Part shown: positions 8,772 to 17,639 of the stretch, in pieces
Position numbering within the stretch: position 1 is the stretch's first letter
Layout of the letters: the number at the start of each line of letters is the position of its first letter
NCBI RefSeq assembly: GCF_014647875.1
Contig: NZ_BMQA01000003.1
Span: forward strand, 124,001 to 188,000
Direction: 5' to 3'
DNA: 64,000 nt
Origin: Streptomyces brasiliensis
Lineage (GTDB): Bacteria > Actinomycetota > Actinomycetes > Streptomycetales > Streptomycetaceae
The notes under the pieces: model-generated
The model's database searches: none
Seen by the model: only the letters and a program-made list of their open reading frames with translations
What the model was told of the DNA's origin: nothing
Made by a program: the position numbers and the translations under genes

Positions 8772-8831
8772 CCCTGCCCGAACACCCGGCCTGCACTGCC
8801 GGGCCGCTCTGAGAAGCGAGGCCACAGCAAC

Positions 8832-9677
8832 ATGGCACCCCAGGACGCCATCCTCGGCTGGGACGAGGACAGCAACGCCGAGGCATACAACGCCTTCACC
8901 CGCGCCCATCCCATGTACGACGCGACCAGCCGCGACCTTGCCCGCCGAGGCCATCTGGACAACGCCAGCCTGGTGGTCGACCTGTGCGGCGGCGCCGGCG
9001 CGACCGCCCGCGCGATCCTCGACCTGATCCCGGCCTGCGCTCGGGTCGTCTCCGTCGACAACGCCGCCGCGATGCAGCGTGTCGGCCGCCGCACCCTGAC
9101 CGACGCCCGCCTGACCTGGATCACTGCCCCGGCCGAACGGCTCGCCGACCACCTGCACGCCAACAGCGCCGACGCCGTAGTGTGCAACTCCGCGATCTGG
9201 AAGACCGACACCGCCGCAGTGTTCGCAGCCGTCGCCCACATCTTGCGCCCAGGCGGGCACTTCGTCTTCAACATCGGCGGCGGCTTCGCCGGCGTCCGGC
9301 ACCCCGACGAACTGTCCACCCGCACCGGGCCTTCCCTAAACGCCCTCATCCGCCAAGTCGCCGCTGAGACCCACGGATACACCCCACCGCCGCGCGACGC
9401 GGACAGGCCGCCGAAGCTTCCGATGAAAACAGTCACCGAGCAGCTGACCGCAGCCGGACTGACTATCGTCGGCACAGAGCTCACCGCCCAGCACAGCACC
9501 ATGGCCGAGAAGAAGGCGTGGCTGTCCATCCCCGTCTTCGCGCGGCCCGAAGGCGACTTCACCCACGCCCAGCGGATGCATATCCTCGACACCGCCTACG
9601 CCATGACAACCCCCGACGCCCCGGCCGTGACGAGCTGGCTCGTCGTCGTCGCCCAACGGCCGGAGGCCACCGCATGA
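8832..9677 (+). CDS. class I SAM-dependent methyltransferase
   Basis: A 281-residue Rossmann-fold methyltransferase. Motif I is VVDLCGGAGATARAI near residue 38, the acidic end of strand 2 is VVSVDNAAAM, and the post-motif ILRPGGHFVFNIGGG is near residue 138. The substrate is not apparent; neighbours handle nucleotides and modified bases, so a nucleobase, nucleotide or small-molecule target is plausible. The stop overlaps the next NUDIX gene start (ATGA). Confidence 0.8.
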   Translation: MAPQDAILGWDEDSNAEAYNAFTRAHPMYDATSRDLARRGHLDNASLVVDLCGGAGATARAILDLIPACARVVSVDNAAAMQRVGRRTLTDARLTWITAPAERLADHLHANSADAVVCNSAIWKTDTAAVFAAVAHILRPGGHFVFNIGGGFAGVRHPDELSTRTGPSLNALIRQVAAETHGYTPPPRDADRPPKLPMKTVTEQLTAAGLTIVGTELTAQHSTMAEKKAWLSIPVFARPEGDFTHAQRMHILDTAYAMTTPDAPAVTSWLVVVAQRPEATA

Positions 9678-10219
9678 CCCCGGCCGCCCCGGCTCCCGAC
9701 GGCGGGGCCCGCCTCTGTGACCACGCAAGCGTCGGGGTACTGATCTCCTCCCCGAGCGGCCTGCTGGTCTTCGAGCGGGCGATTCCTCCGGCCGGAATCG
9801 CCCCGGTCGCCGGCCACGTCGACGAGCATGGCGGCCCCGAGCAGGCCGCCCGCGACGAAGTCACCGAAGAGGTCGGTCTTACCGTCACCCACCTGCACCT
9901 GCTGCTGGACCAGTGGCGGCCCAACCACTGCCACCGCACGCCCAGCGGTCCGGTCGGCCACCACTGGTGGATCTTCCAGGCCGAGGTTTCCGGGTCGCTG
10001 TGCCCCTCGCCCCGGGAGGTCCGCGCCCCTCGGTGGATCCACCCGGCCCAGCTGCAGCAGCACGCGCTGCGGACCACCGCGCACGCCAACGGGTACCTGG
10101 GCCGTGAGGAGTTCGAGCGCGAACCCGGCCTGGAGCCGGTGTGGTGCCGCTTCCTGCACGACCTTGAGCTCGTCAGCCTGCCCTCGGCCGACCTCGACCG
10201 GATCGAGGCCCTCCTGTGA
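9674..10219 (+). CDS. NUDIX hydrolase with a partly degenerate NUDIX box
   Basis: I chose the ATG at 9674 because of the ATGA overlap with the methyltransferase gene and because it gives a normal NUDIX length (181 residues). The NUDIX box runs from GHVDEHGG to EEVGL. The metal-binding EVTEE core is intact, but the usual Glu at box position 7 is Gly and the usual Arg at 15 is Asp. NUDIX enzymes hydrolyse nucleoside diphosphates linked to another group. The box changes suggest altered activity or a binding role. It is convergent with the NUDIX gene at 10240. Confidence 0.8.
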   Translation: MTPAAPAPDGGARLCDHASVGVLISSPSGLLVFERAIPPAGIAPVAGHVDEHGGPEQAARDEVTEEVGLTVTHLHLLLDQWRPNHCHRTPSGPVGHHWWIFQAEVSGSLCPSPREVRAPRWIHPAQLQQHALRTTAHANGYLGREEFEREPGLEPVWCRFLHDLELVSLPSADLDRIEALL

Positions 10220-10239
10220 ACGGCGGCCAAGGGCCTACC

Positions 10240-10779
10240 TCAGTGGGAGCCGACCGCCCGGCCGGCTGCCAGACGGCGAGCGTGCGCACGGATCCGCTCG
10301 CGGTCCTCGGGGAAGACGCTGTCCCAGCCTGTATCCAGACGGAACCATGCCGCCGGCTGGTTCTGCTCCCCGGCGAACGGCACGTCGCGTCCCACGATCG
10401 CGGCGTAGGACAGGCCCAGCGTCGGAGACCAGTCGGCCCGGTAGGAACGCACCGCCACGGCCGCGGGCTCGGGCAGCAACTCGGTGCGCAGGCCGGTCTC
10501 CTCCAGCAGCTCTCGCGCCGCCGCCGCACGCGGCGCCTCGCCCGGCTCCACCTTGCCACCGGGCGGCACCCATCCGCGCACGCGGTGCTTGACCAGCAGG
10601 ACGTGCTCGAAAGCAGGGTCGGTGACCCACACCTCGGCCGCCAGCGGCTCCATGGGATGTCGGCGGGCTTCCTCCAGCCAAGCCCGTGCACCGTCGAACT
10701 CCCATGCGGCGAGGCGGGCATCCGCAACAGCCTCGTCCAAGATCACCTGACCAACTTCACCATGACTCACCCGCCCCAC
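10240..10779 (-). CDS. NUDIX hydrolase
   Basis: A 179-residue NUDIX protein with a canonical box, GGKVEPGEAPRAAAARELLE then ETGL, near residues 73-96. The N-terminal 40 residues are helical and not part of the core fold. It starts with GTG at 10779 and is transcribed away from the CYTH-like gene, so 10780-10912 should hold a divergent promoter. It is the only NUDIX gene of the island on the minus strand. Confidence 0.88.
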   Translation of the reverse strand: MGRVSHGEVGQVILDEAVADARLAAWEFDGARAWLEEARRHPMEPLAAEVWVTDPAFEHVLLVKHRVRGWVPPGGKVEPGEAPRAAAARELLEETGLRTELLPEPAAVAVRSYRADWSPTLGLSYAAIVGRDVPFAGEQNQPAAWFRLDTGWDSVFPEDRERIRAHARRLAAGRAVGSH

Positions 10780-10912
10780 CCTAGGCCGACGAACCGGGCG
10801 GACGTCGCAGCGACGAGCAGGCAGCCATACGGGGATGTCCGGCCGACCCGGTGGCCCCTTCGGGCTGCAGGGCGATCACCCGTGGCACCCGCTTCACACG
10901 AAGGAGACCAGC

Positions 10913-12121
10913 GTGCACGACGAGCAGCCCTCGTACCGGGGAGCCTGGGTCGTCCTCGGCGGCGTCCACCTCCTCAACCGCACCGCGCCACGGCGACCAG
11001 ACGAGCCGATCGTGCTCATACGGGTGCCACCGCAGGAGGTTTGCCGGCCGGCCACCACCGTGATCGTCCGCTGGAACGCGCTGGGGCCCTGCCCGGCCGA
11101 AGCGCTGCAGCCCGGCGGCACCCGGCTCGGGGCGGCCAGGGTCGACGGCGGCGAACTGTTCCCCGACGCCATCGCTGGCCCCGCCCTGCGCGGCCTGGTC
11201 GGTACCGAGGCCGCCCCCGGCCTGGTGCCGCTGTGCTACCTGGCCGAACACCCCGGCGGCGGCTACCACGCGTACGCTCAGATCCGCTTTCACCCCGAGG
11301 ACGCCTGCTTCGTCCGCACCACCCGGGAACCAGTCGGCCACGGCCCGGTCGAGGAACTGCGCTGGTTCGACCCCGTGCTGACGGCGCATGCAGAGTCGAG
11401 TACGGCGCTCAACAACCATCTGCGGTACTTCCGCAAGCACTTCTCCGGCACTGAGCTGGAGTTCAAGTACACCCTCGACCCGGCACCGGACATCTGGTCC
11501 GCGTCCATGGAACTGCTCAAGGCGCTGCGCGACGGCAAGCTGGCAGGCTGCCGTCCGGAGTACCGGGAAGAGTTCCAGATCCACCACACCGAGAACCATC
11601 TGTTCGACGTCACCGGCCCCGAGCCCGAGATCGGCTACGCCTCCTTCATCCCCACCGTCACCGCCGGGCACGTACTCAAGCGAAAGTGGTTCGCCGAGGA
11701 CGCCTTCGCCCGCCGCGAGGAACTCACTCCTGGCCTCGACATCACCCCCGACCGCTTCGAGACGTTCCTGCGCGAAGACCTGAGCCTCCAGGTCCGGGCC
11801 ATGCCGCCCTTCCAACGCGTCCGCTACGACATCCAGTGCGAGTCGCTGCGCACCGGACACGTCTACGGCATCTTCCTCGACCGCTGCGCCCTCCTGGCGG
11901 CCCCCGACGTGGTGCTCTCCCAGTGCGAGCTGGAGTACCTCCGCTCACGCAGCATCCTCGACCACGACCAGGACGAGATCCTCATCGAGATGAAGCGGAT
12001 CGACAGCTGGCTCTGCGAGTACCTCGCCAGTCACGGTTGGGCCGCCGAGCACACCTTCTACTCCAAGCGCAGCTTCCTGCGCGACGCCGTCGCCCTCCGC
12101 CCGGACCTCGCCACCCCATGA
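10913..12121 (+). CDS. protein with C-terminal CYTH-like domain
   Basis: GTG at 10913 is chosen because AAGGAG lies seven bases upstream. The 402-residue protein has an N-terminal domain of unknown type (about residues 1-165) and then a segment with ELEFKYTL, the ExExK signature of the CYTH/triphosphate-tunnel fold, near residue 182. The later segment QCELEYLRSRS, with alternating acidic residues, would fit a later CYTH strand. CYTH enzymes act on triphosphate substrates such as nucleoside triphosphates, thiamine triphosphate and cAMP-related compounds. Its place among NUDIX genes agrees with a phosphoanhydride-processing role. The fold is inferred from the motif. Confidence 0.55.
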   Translation: MHDEQPSYRGAWVVLGGVHLLNRTAPRRPDEPIVLIRVPPQEVCRPATTVIVRWNALGPCPAEALQPGGTRLGAARVDGGELFPDAIAGPALRGLVGTEAAPGLVPLCYLAEHPGGGYHAYAQIRFHPEDACFVRTTREPVGHGPVEELRWFDPVLTAHAESSTALNNHLRYFRKHFSGTELEFKYTLDPAPDIWSASMELLKALRDGKLAGCRPEYREEFQIHHTENHLFDVTGPEPEIGYASFIPTVTAGHVLKRKWFAEDAFARREELTPGLDITPDRFETFLREDLSLQVRAMPPFQRVRYDIQCESLRTGHVYGIFLDRCALLAAPDVVLSQCELEYLRSRSILDHDQDEILIEMKRIDSWLCEYLASHGWAAEHTFYSKRSFLRDAVALRPDLATP

Positions 12122-12589
12122 CCGACCAAGCGCCCCCGGCAATCCCCCGCAGGAGGTACCGCAACCCACATGAGTGATCGAACACTGCATCACAGCCTGC
12201 CCCACCCGACCGCACAAGGAGAGAGCCCGGTATTCGAAATCACGTTCTAGATTTCGCCCCCCTCCACCCGTTACGGCTACAGCAGGACCGCCGTTACCCG
12301 ATCACCTGTCCGCATCTCGCCCCGAGGAGTCCCCATGCATCCCGTACGCCGCCCTGGACTCGTTCATCCTGCGTTCGAAAATGCCGCTACCTCCTCGGGC
12401 GCCACCCTTCGCCTCACCTCCGGTCGCGCAGCTCTGCTCGACGACGGGTCACGACCGGATACGAGGTACCTGGCATGACGCAGCCCACACCTCTCCCGTC
12501 CTCCGTCCTCACCTATAGCTTCGGCACGGCGGTGCCCTCGTGACCAATGGTCGGCACACCGTAGAACGCCTGGTGCAGGAGGGCCGCCC
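12122..12589. other. intergenic region between CYTH-like and NUDIX genes
   Basis: No convincing gene here; the open frame at 12174-12518 has poor codon bias and no ribosome site. The region holds a 7-bp inverted repeat with an 8-base spacer (12235-12256), and AGGAGGG just before the next GTG start. It probably holds the promoter of the NUDIX-ABC-methyltransferase operon. Confidence 0.5.
12235..12256. promoter_or_regulatory. inverted repeat, possible operator
   Basis: The arms CGAAATC (12235-12241) and GATTTCG (12250-12256) form a perfect 7-bp inverted repeat separated by eight bases. It lies about 335 bp upstream of the NUDIX gene at 12590, in locally AT-rich sequence. A regulator-binding site is possible, but no regulator is assigned. 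Confidence 0.35.
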
Positions 12590-13057
12590 GTGAGCGACTC
12601 GCCTCACCAGCTGATCGCCGACGTGGCACAGGTCCTGCTCCGTACGAACGGCGCCGCCCTGTGCGTACGCTGCGCGCTGGACGCCGCTCTCGCACCGGGA
12701 CAGCTCACTGTCGTGGGCGGCCACCTGGAAGTCGGTGAACCACTCGACCATGCTGCGCGACGCGAGGCCATGGAGGAGGTGGGGGTCCTTATCACTGCTG
12801 AGCAGCAGGAGTTCTGCGGGCTAATCCACCACCACGACTCCGACGGTGGCCTGGACCGGATCACCGCCGTGTTCGTGGCACAGTCCTGGACGGGTGAGCC
12901 GTACAACGCCGAGCCACACAAGCACGAAGGGCTCTTCTGGGTGCCGATGGAACGACCGTCGCCGGACTGTCACCCCTACACCGCCACCATCTTCCACATG
13001 CTCACCCACGGCCCGTCCTACCGGGCCATCAACTGGCCTGCGGGAGGCGCCCGGTGA
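12590..13057 (+). CDS. NUDIX hydrolase
   Basis: GTG start at 12590 with AGGAGGG six bases upstream. The 155-residue protein is a minimal NUDIX domain. The box is canonical (GGHLEVGEPLDHAARREAME then EVGV, residues ~43-66), and the later EGLFWVPMERP is a typical substrate-loop strand. It may act on free nucleotides as MutT-type enzymes do, but the substrate is unknown. The stop overlaps the ABC-transporter start (GTGA), so the two are probably co-translated. Confidence 0.9.
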   Translation: MSDSPHQLIADVAQVLLRTNGAALCVRCALDAALAPGQLTVVGGHLEVGEPLDHAARREAMEEVGVLITAEQQEFCGLIHHHDSDGGLDRITAVFVAQSWTGEPYNAEPHKHEGLFWVPMERPSPDCHPYTATIFHMLTHGPSYRAINWPAGGAR

Positions 13058-15045
13058 AGAGATTCTTCGGCCCGGTCACGATGGCCGATCCTCAGGTCTC
13101 CGACGCCGAACACGAGCTGTTCGGCGGCCCCCTGCGCTACGACATGGGCTGGTCCCAGCACGAGCACGCGACCTTGGACCTGACCATGATGTCCGCGCTG
13201 CGCTCCATGCCCACACTCGTCGGCGCAACCCTGCGCATGGCGTGGCAGGCCGACCGGCGTGCTCTGCTCTCGGTCGGGGTCAGCGAGATCGGCCAAGGCA
13301 TCGCCGCAGCCGCCGGCCTGCTCGCCGTCAACGCCGTCATGCACGCTCTGCTCGCCGGCAACGGCAGCGCTGCCGAGCGGCTGCACGCCCTGTTACCCGG
13401 CCTGTTGGCCGCCGCCGCTATCGGCGTCATCAACTCCGCCCTGTCCGCCTGGTCCACCTCCCGCGCAGGGCGGCTGGAGCCGAAGGTCGAGCGGATCGCG
13501 ACCACGCAGTACCTGGCCGCCGCAGCCAGCGTCGAACTGGAAGCCATCGACGATCCCGACTTCCGGCGGCTCGTGGACATCGCCCAGCATGGCCCGGGTT
13601 CGGCCCGCCGCATGATCAGCGCCTGCGTAGCCGCGCTGAACGGCCTCATCTCGCTGATCACCACCGCCGGCGTCCTCGCCGTACTCCACCCCGTACTGCT
13701 GCCCATGCTGATCCTCATCGCCGCCCCTCGCGGCTGGGGCGCCATGCGCGTGGCCCAGGAACGATACGTGTCGGTGATGAGCTGGATCGAGCACGTGCGG
13801 GCCAGCCGCCTGATCGGCAACCTACTCACCGAACGCACCGCCGCCCAGGAAGTGCGCCTCCACGCCGTCGGCGACTTCCTCCTGAGCCGCTACGAGCAGA
13901 TGGCCGAGAGCGCCGAGGCCGAACAGGAACGCCTCGCCTCCAACAAGGCCCTGACCGAGTGGGTCGCCTCCGCGCTGTCCGGTCTGGCGATGGCGGCGAC
14001 CTACGGGGCCATGTTCTGGCTGATCATGGCCGGGCACATGAGCCTCGCCGTCGCCGGGACCGCCGTCATCGCGGTACGCACCGGCTCGGCGAGCCTGGGA
14101 GCGCTCGTCATGAACATCAACCAACTCCACGAGGAGAGCCTCTACGTCCGCGACCACGGCCGCTTCCTCGCCCAGGCCGCCCAGCGGACGCTGCCCGCCG
14201 GCGGTGCGCCCGTACCGGAACGCGTCAGGGAAATCGTTCTGGACCAGGTCACCTACCGCTACCCTGACCGGGACACCGCCGCCCTGGACAGCGTGTCACT
14301 GACCCTGCCTATGGGATCGGTCACCGCCGTGGTGGGTGAGAACGGCTCCGGCAAGAGCACCCTGATGAAGATCCTCTCGGGCATGCTGCTTCCCGAGGCC
14401 GGCACCCTGCGCTGGGGCGACGCGGACCTCACCGGTCTCGACCGCGCCCAGGTCTTCGAGCGCGTCTCCCTGCTCACCCAAGACTTCCAGCGCTGGCCCG
14501 TGACCGCCGCGATGAACATCCGCCTCGGCCGCCCCGACCACCCCGCTACAGACCAGGACCTCAAGCCCTCGGTCGACTACGCCGTTGCCGGCCCCGTCAT
14601 CGCCAAACTCCCCGACGGGCTGCGCAGTCTGCTGGCCCGCATGTTCCGCGGCGCCATCGAACTGTCCGGCGGCGAATGGCAGAAAGTCGGCCTGGCCCGC
14701 ACGCACTGGCGCAGTTCAACATCACAGGCAGACGGCGTCCTCATCGTCGACGAACCGACTTCCGCCCTCGACCCCGAAGCCGAAATCGAAGCCTTCGACC
14801 GCATCCGCCGCCTCGCCGCACCGAACCGAGCCGTCGTCCTGGTCACCCACCGCATGTCCGGCGTCCGCCACGCCGACCACATCTACGTCCTCAACAACGG
14901 ACACCTCGCCGAGCACGGCACCCACGACGAACTCATCGCCGCCCGCGGTCGGTACGCCGCCATGTTCGACGCCCAGGCCGCCCAGTACGCCCCGACCGCG
15001 ACCATCCCGAACCCTGCAACGCCCACCGTCTCGGACCAGGTATGA
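13054..15045 (+). CDS. ABC transporter, fused membrane and ATPase domains
   Basis: The 663-residue half-transporter has an N-terminal transmembrane domain (about residues 60-370) and a C-terminal ATPase. Walker A GENGSGKST is near residue 429, the signature LSGGEWQKVGLAR near 537, and Walker B VLIVDEPTSALD near 562, followed by the H-loop LVTHR. The layout is that of exporters acting as homodimers. Between a NUDIX gene and a methyltransferase gene, coupled to both, it may export a product of the island or give self-protection. The substrate is unknown. Confidence 0.9.
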   Translation: MKRFFGPVTMADPQVSDAEHELFGGPLRYDMGWSQHEHATLDLTMMSALRSMPTLVGATLRMAWQADRRALLSVGVSEIGQGIAAAAGLLAVNAVMHALLAGNGSAAERLHALLPGLLAAAAIGVINSALSAWSTSRAGRLEPKVERIATTQYLAAAASVELEAIDDPDFRRLVDIAQHGPGSARRMISACVAALNGLISLITTAGVLAVLHPVLLPMLILIAAPRGWGAMRVAQERYVSVMSWIEHVRASRLIGNLLTERTAAQEVRLHAVGDFLLSRYEQMAESAEAEQERLASNKALTEWVASALSGLAMAATYGAMFWLIMAGHMSLAVAGTAVIAVRTGSASLGALVMNINQLHEESLYVRDHGRFLAQAAQRTLPAGGAPVPERVREIVLDQVTYRYPDRDTAALDSVSLTLPMGSVTAVVGENGSGKSTLMKILSGMLLPEAGTLRWGDADLTGLDRAQVFERVSLLTQDFQRWPVTAAMNIRLGRPDHPATDQDLKPSVDYAVAGPVIAKLPDGLRSLLARMFRGAIELSGGEWQKVGLARTHWRSSTSQADGVLIVDEPTSALDPEAEIEAFDRIRRLAAPNRAVVLVTHRMSGVRHADHIYVLNNGHLAEHGTHDELIAARGRYAAMFDAQAAQYAPTATIPNPATPTVSDQV

Positions 15046-16364
15046 CCCGCACGACCGAAAGGCCCGCCGTGACCACACGCCCCACCACGGACCTCGACGA
15101 AGCCACCGCTCTGCGCCACCAACTGGCCGACGAACTCGCCGCCGCCGGACACATCCGCACCCCCGCGGTCGACCGCGCCCTGCGCACCGTGCCCCGGCAC
15201 GCCTTCGCCCCCGAAACGCCCCTCCATGCTGCGTACGCCAACGAGATCATCGCCACCCGCCACAGCGACGACGGCACCGTCATCAGCTCCATCTCCGCGC
15301 CCTGGCTGCAGGCCGACATGCTCGAAGCCGCCCGCATCCAGCCCGGCCACCACGCTTTGGAGATCGGCTCCGGCGGCTACAACGCTGCTCTCATCGCCGA
15401 ACTCGCCGGCCCGACCGGCCACGTCACCACCCTCGACATCGACCCAGCCGTCACCGACCGGGCCACCCGCTTCCTGACCCAGGCCGGATACGGCCGCATC
15501 CGCGTGGTCACCGCGGACGCCGAGCACCTGCCTCCCGAGGTGGTGCCGGACGGCGGATTCGACGCCATCGTGGTCACCGTCGACACCTGGGATCTGCCCT
15601 GGATCGACGCCCTGGCCGAGGGCGGCCGTCTCGTCGCACCGGTGCGTCTGCACGGGTACCACTGGGCCATCAGCTTCACCAAGCACGACGGGGCCTTGCA
15701 CAGCGACGAGCCGCTCATCGTCTGCGGCTTTGTCGCCATGCAGGGCGACGGCGCCTGGCACAGGAATCGCCGCACCGTCCCAGGCACCGGCGTCCACCTG
15801 TCCTGGGAAGACGGCAACCCGTTGCCCGTCGACGAACTCGCCCCAGCCCTCACCTGCGAGCCGACCGTGACGTACACCCACGTCACCGTAGGCGGCCAGG
15901 AACCCTTCGACGCCCTCACCCTCTACCTCGCCGGGGTCCTGCCGGGCTTTTGCCGCCTCTCGGCCGACTCCGACGGCGACAACGGGGTCCTGAACCCGCC
16001 GCCCAAGCACTGGCCCGGCGCCGCGATCGTCCGCGGCAACTCCCTCGCGCGACTGGCCACCGAGCGCATCGGCGACGGAGACGACGGCAAGGGCCTGTAC
16101 GAGTTCGTTGTCCATGGCCACGGCACCCGAGGACACCTCGCTGCACAGGAGATGGCCGAGCAGGTCCGGCACTGGCAGCACAACCACCGCGGCGCCCTCT
16201 GCCCCCGCATCACCGCCCGACCGGCCGCCAGTTGCGCCCCGCCGACCAGAGACCACGAACCGCACGTATTTGCCAAGAAGCACACCCGCATCACCGTGGA
16301 CTGGCCGATCGTTCCCGGCCGCGCTGCACTGCTCACCGTCCGAGGGAGCTGCAGCGCCGGATGA
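15042..16364 (+). CDS. PCMT-like methyltransferase, FxLD-system type
   Basis: ATG 15042 overlaps the ABC gene stop (ATGA); a GTG at 15069 is an alternative. The ~440-residue protein has an N-terminal protein-isoaspartate-methyltransferase-like domain: VPRHAFAPE near residue 50, ISSISAPWLQADMLE near 84, motif I ALEIGSGGYNAALIAEL near 106, and GGRLVAPVR near 197. A long C-terminal extension follows. The arrangement matches enzymes annotated 'methyltransferase, FxLD system' in lanthipeptide and related RiPP clusters. I find no FxLD-type precursor peptide or lanthionine enzyme here, so a different substrate is likely. Confidence 0.7.
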   Translation: MTRTTERPAVTTRPTTDLDEATALRHQLADELAAAGHIRTPAVDRALRTVPRHAFAPETPLHAAYANEIIATRHSDDGTVISSISAPWLQADMLEAARIQPGHHALEIGSGGYNAALIAELAGPTGHVTTLDIDPAVTDRATRFLTQAGYGRIRVVTADAEHLPPEVVPDGGFDAIVVTVDTWDLPWIDALAEGGRLVAPVRLHGYHWAISFTKHDGALHSDEPLIVCGFVAMQGDGAWHRNRRTVPGTGVHLSWEDGNPLPVDELAPALTCEPTVTYTHVTVGGQEPFDALTLYLAGVLPGFCRLSADSDGDNGVLNPPPKHWPGAAIVRGNSLARLATERIGDGDDGKGLYEFVVHGHGTRGHLAAQEMAEQVRHWQHNHRGALCPRITARPAASCAPPTRDHEPHVFAKKHTRITVDWPIVPGRAALLTVRGSCSAG

Positions 16365-16442
16365 ACGGCCGTACCTCCTGATCACCGCTCCCGGCCCGTG
16401 CCGAACCCATGCCCGCCCCACCGATAAGGAAGGCACCGCCAA

Positions 16443-17582
16443 GTGACCACTCCCGTCTCAGGTTCGGATGATGTCGCACCGCGTGCTGCCCTGTCCGCAG
16501 GGCAGCACGCCGTCCCCCGGCACACGGTGTGGGTCGGCGCCGCCGCGCTCGTCACTGACCAAGTCGGCCGCGTCCTGCTCGTTCACCCCACCTACCGCGA
16601 GGACGACCGGTGGCTGCTGCCCGGAGGAGTCGTCGAACCCGGCGAACACCCGCACGTCGCCTGCCGGCGCGAGATCACCGAGGAACTCGGCCTGACAAGC
16701 CTGCCCCTGTCGGGCGTGCTCGCCGTCCACTCCCTCTCCCCGCACCACCCGGACAGCCAGCACAGCACGCGTTTCCCCGGAGAGATCCGGTTCGTTTTCG
16801 ATGGCGGAACGCTCACTCCTGACCAGGCGGAGGCCATCCGCCTCCCGCGCGAGGAGCTGTCCGAGTACGCCTTCCTGGAGACCCGGGACGCGGTGCAGCG
16901 GCTGCGCCCCGTGGACGGGCAGATCATGCTCGCCGCCTACCGTGCACGGCTCGGGAACACAGCCACCGCTCACCTCGCGGACGGCCGGCACATCCTCGAC
17001 GTCCCGGTACTGGACCGCCATGACGTGCACGTTCGCTACCGGCCTCTGTGGGAGAGCCCCTTCAACCGCGACCCCGTCCCCGAACGGCTCCCCGTGCAGC
17101 AAGCCTGGGCGTGGTGCTTCGTCCCCGACGGCCGGGTCGTCCTCTTGGCCGACCCCGGCCCGCAAGGCGCGCTGCCGATGCTGCCCGGCGGCACGGTTGA
17201 GAAGACCGACGCGACTCCCGAGGACACCCTCCACCGGGAAGCCGCCGAGGAAGCGCAACTCGCTCTGACTGACCCGGTGCGACTGGGCTGGGTGCTGGAC
17301 GAAACCGGTGAGGTCTACGGCGGGGTGGGGCCCAACGCCCGGCTCCGCTTGGCCGCCCGGGTCACCGCCGTCGGACCGGCGGCCGTCGACCCTGCCACCG
17401 GCCACCCCTTCGCCCGCCTGCTCGCCTCCCCCGCCCAAGCAGCCGCCCTGCTCGGATGGGGGCCGCCCGGAGCGCGGCAAGCCTTGCTTGCCGCTGAGAC
17501 GGCCCGGGAGCGGTGGGGTCTGCCTGCCGCTCGGCCCGTTGCCATCGAGGAGATCCCTGCTGAGGGGATGCGGCTGAGCTGA
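16443..17582 (+). CDS. tandem NUDIX protein (two domains)
   Basis: GTG at 16443 with AAGGAAGGCACC upstream. The 379-residue protein has two NUDIX domains. The first box is canonical (GGVVEPGEHPHVACRREITE then ELGL, residues ~60-83). The second (GGTVEKTDATPEDTLHREAA then EEAQL, residues ~242-267) keeps REAAEE but has one extra residue in its front half, and the usual glycine near the end is glutamine. One domain may be catalytic and the other regulatory. It continues the rightward run after the methyltransferase with a 78-bp gap. Confidence 0.85.
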   Translation: MTTPVSGSDDVAPRAALSAGQHAVPRHTVWVGAAALVTDQVGRVLLVHPTYREDDRWLLPGGVVEPGEHPHVACRREITEELGLTSLPLSGVLAVHSLSPHHPDSQHSTRFPGEIRFVFDGGTLTPDQAEAIRLPREELSEYAFLETRDAVQRLRPVDGQIMLAAYRARLGNTATAHLADGRHILDVPVLDRHDVHVRYRPLWESPFNRDPVPERLPVQQAWAWCFVPDGRVVLLADPGPQGALPMLPGGTVEKTDATPEDTLHREAAEEAQLALTDPVRLGWVLDETGEVYGGVGPNARLRLAARVTAVGPAAVDPATGHPFARLLASPAQAAALLGWGPPGARQALLAAETARERWGLPAARPVAIEEIPAEGMRLS

Positions 17583-17639
17583 CACGAACGACTACCCCGC
17601 CTCCATCTGTCCCGCTTCACGCTCCTCTGAGGTAGCCGA

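Noticed and set aside
12174..12518. Open frame of 114 codons in the intergenic region before the NUDIX gene
   Set aside because: No ribosome site, mixed low-complexity composition and poor third-position GC bias.
14585..16381. 598-codon plus-strand frame overlapping the ABC and methyltransferase genes
   Set aside because: Arg/Pro/His-rich shadow of the true frames.
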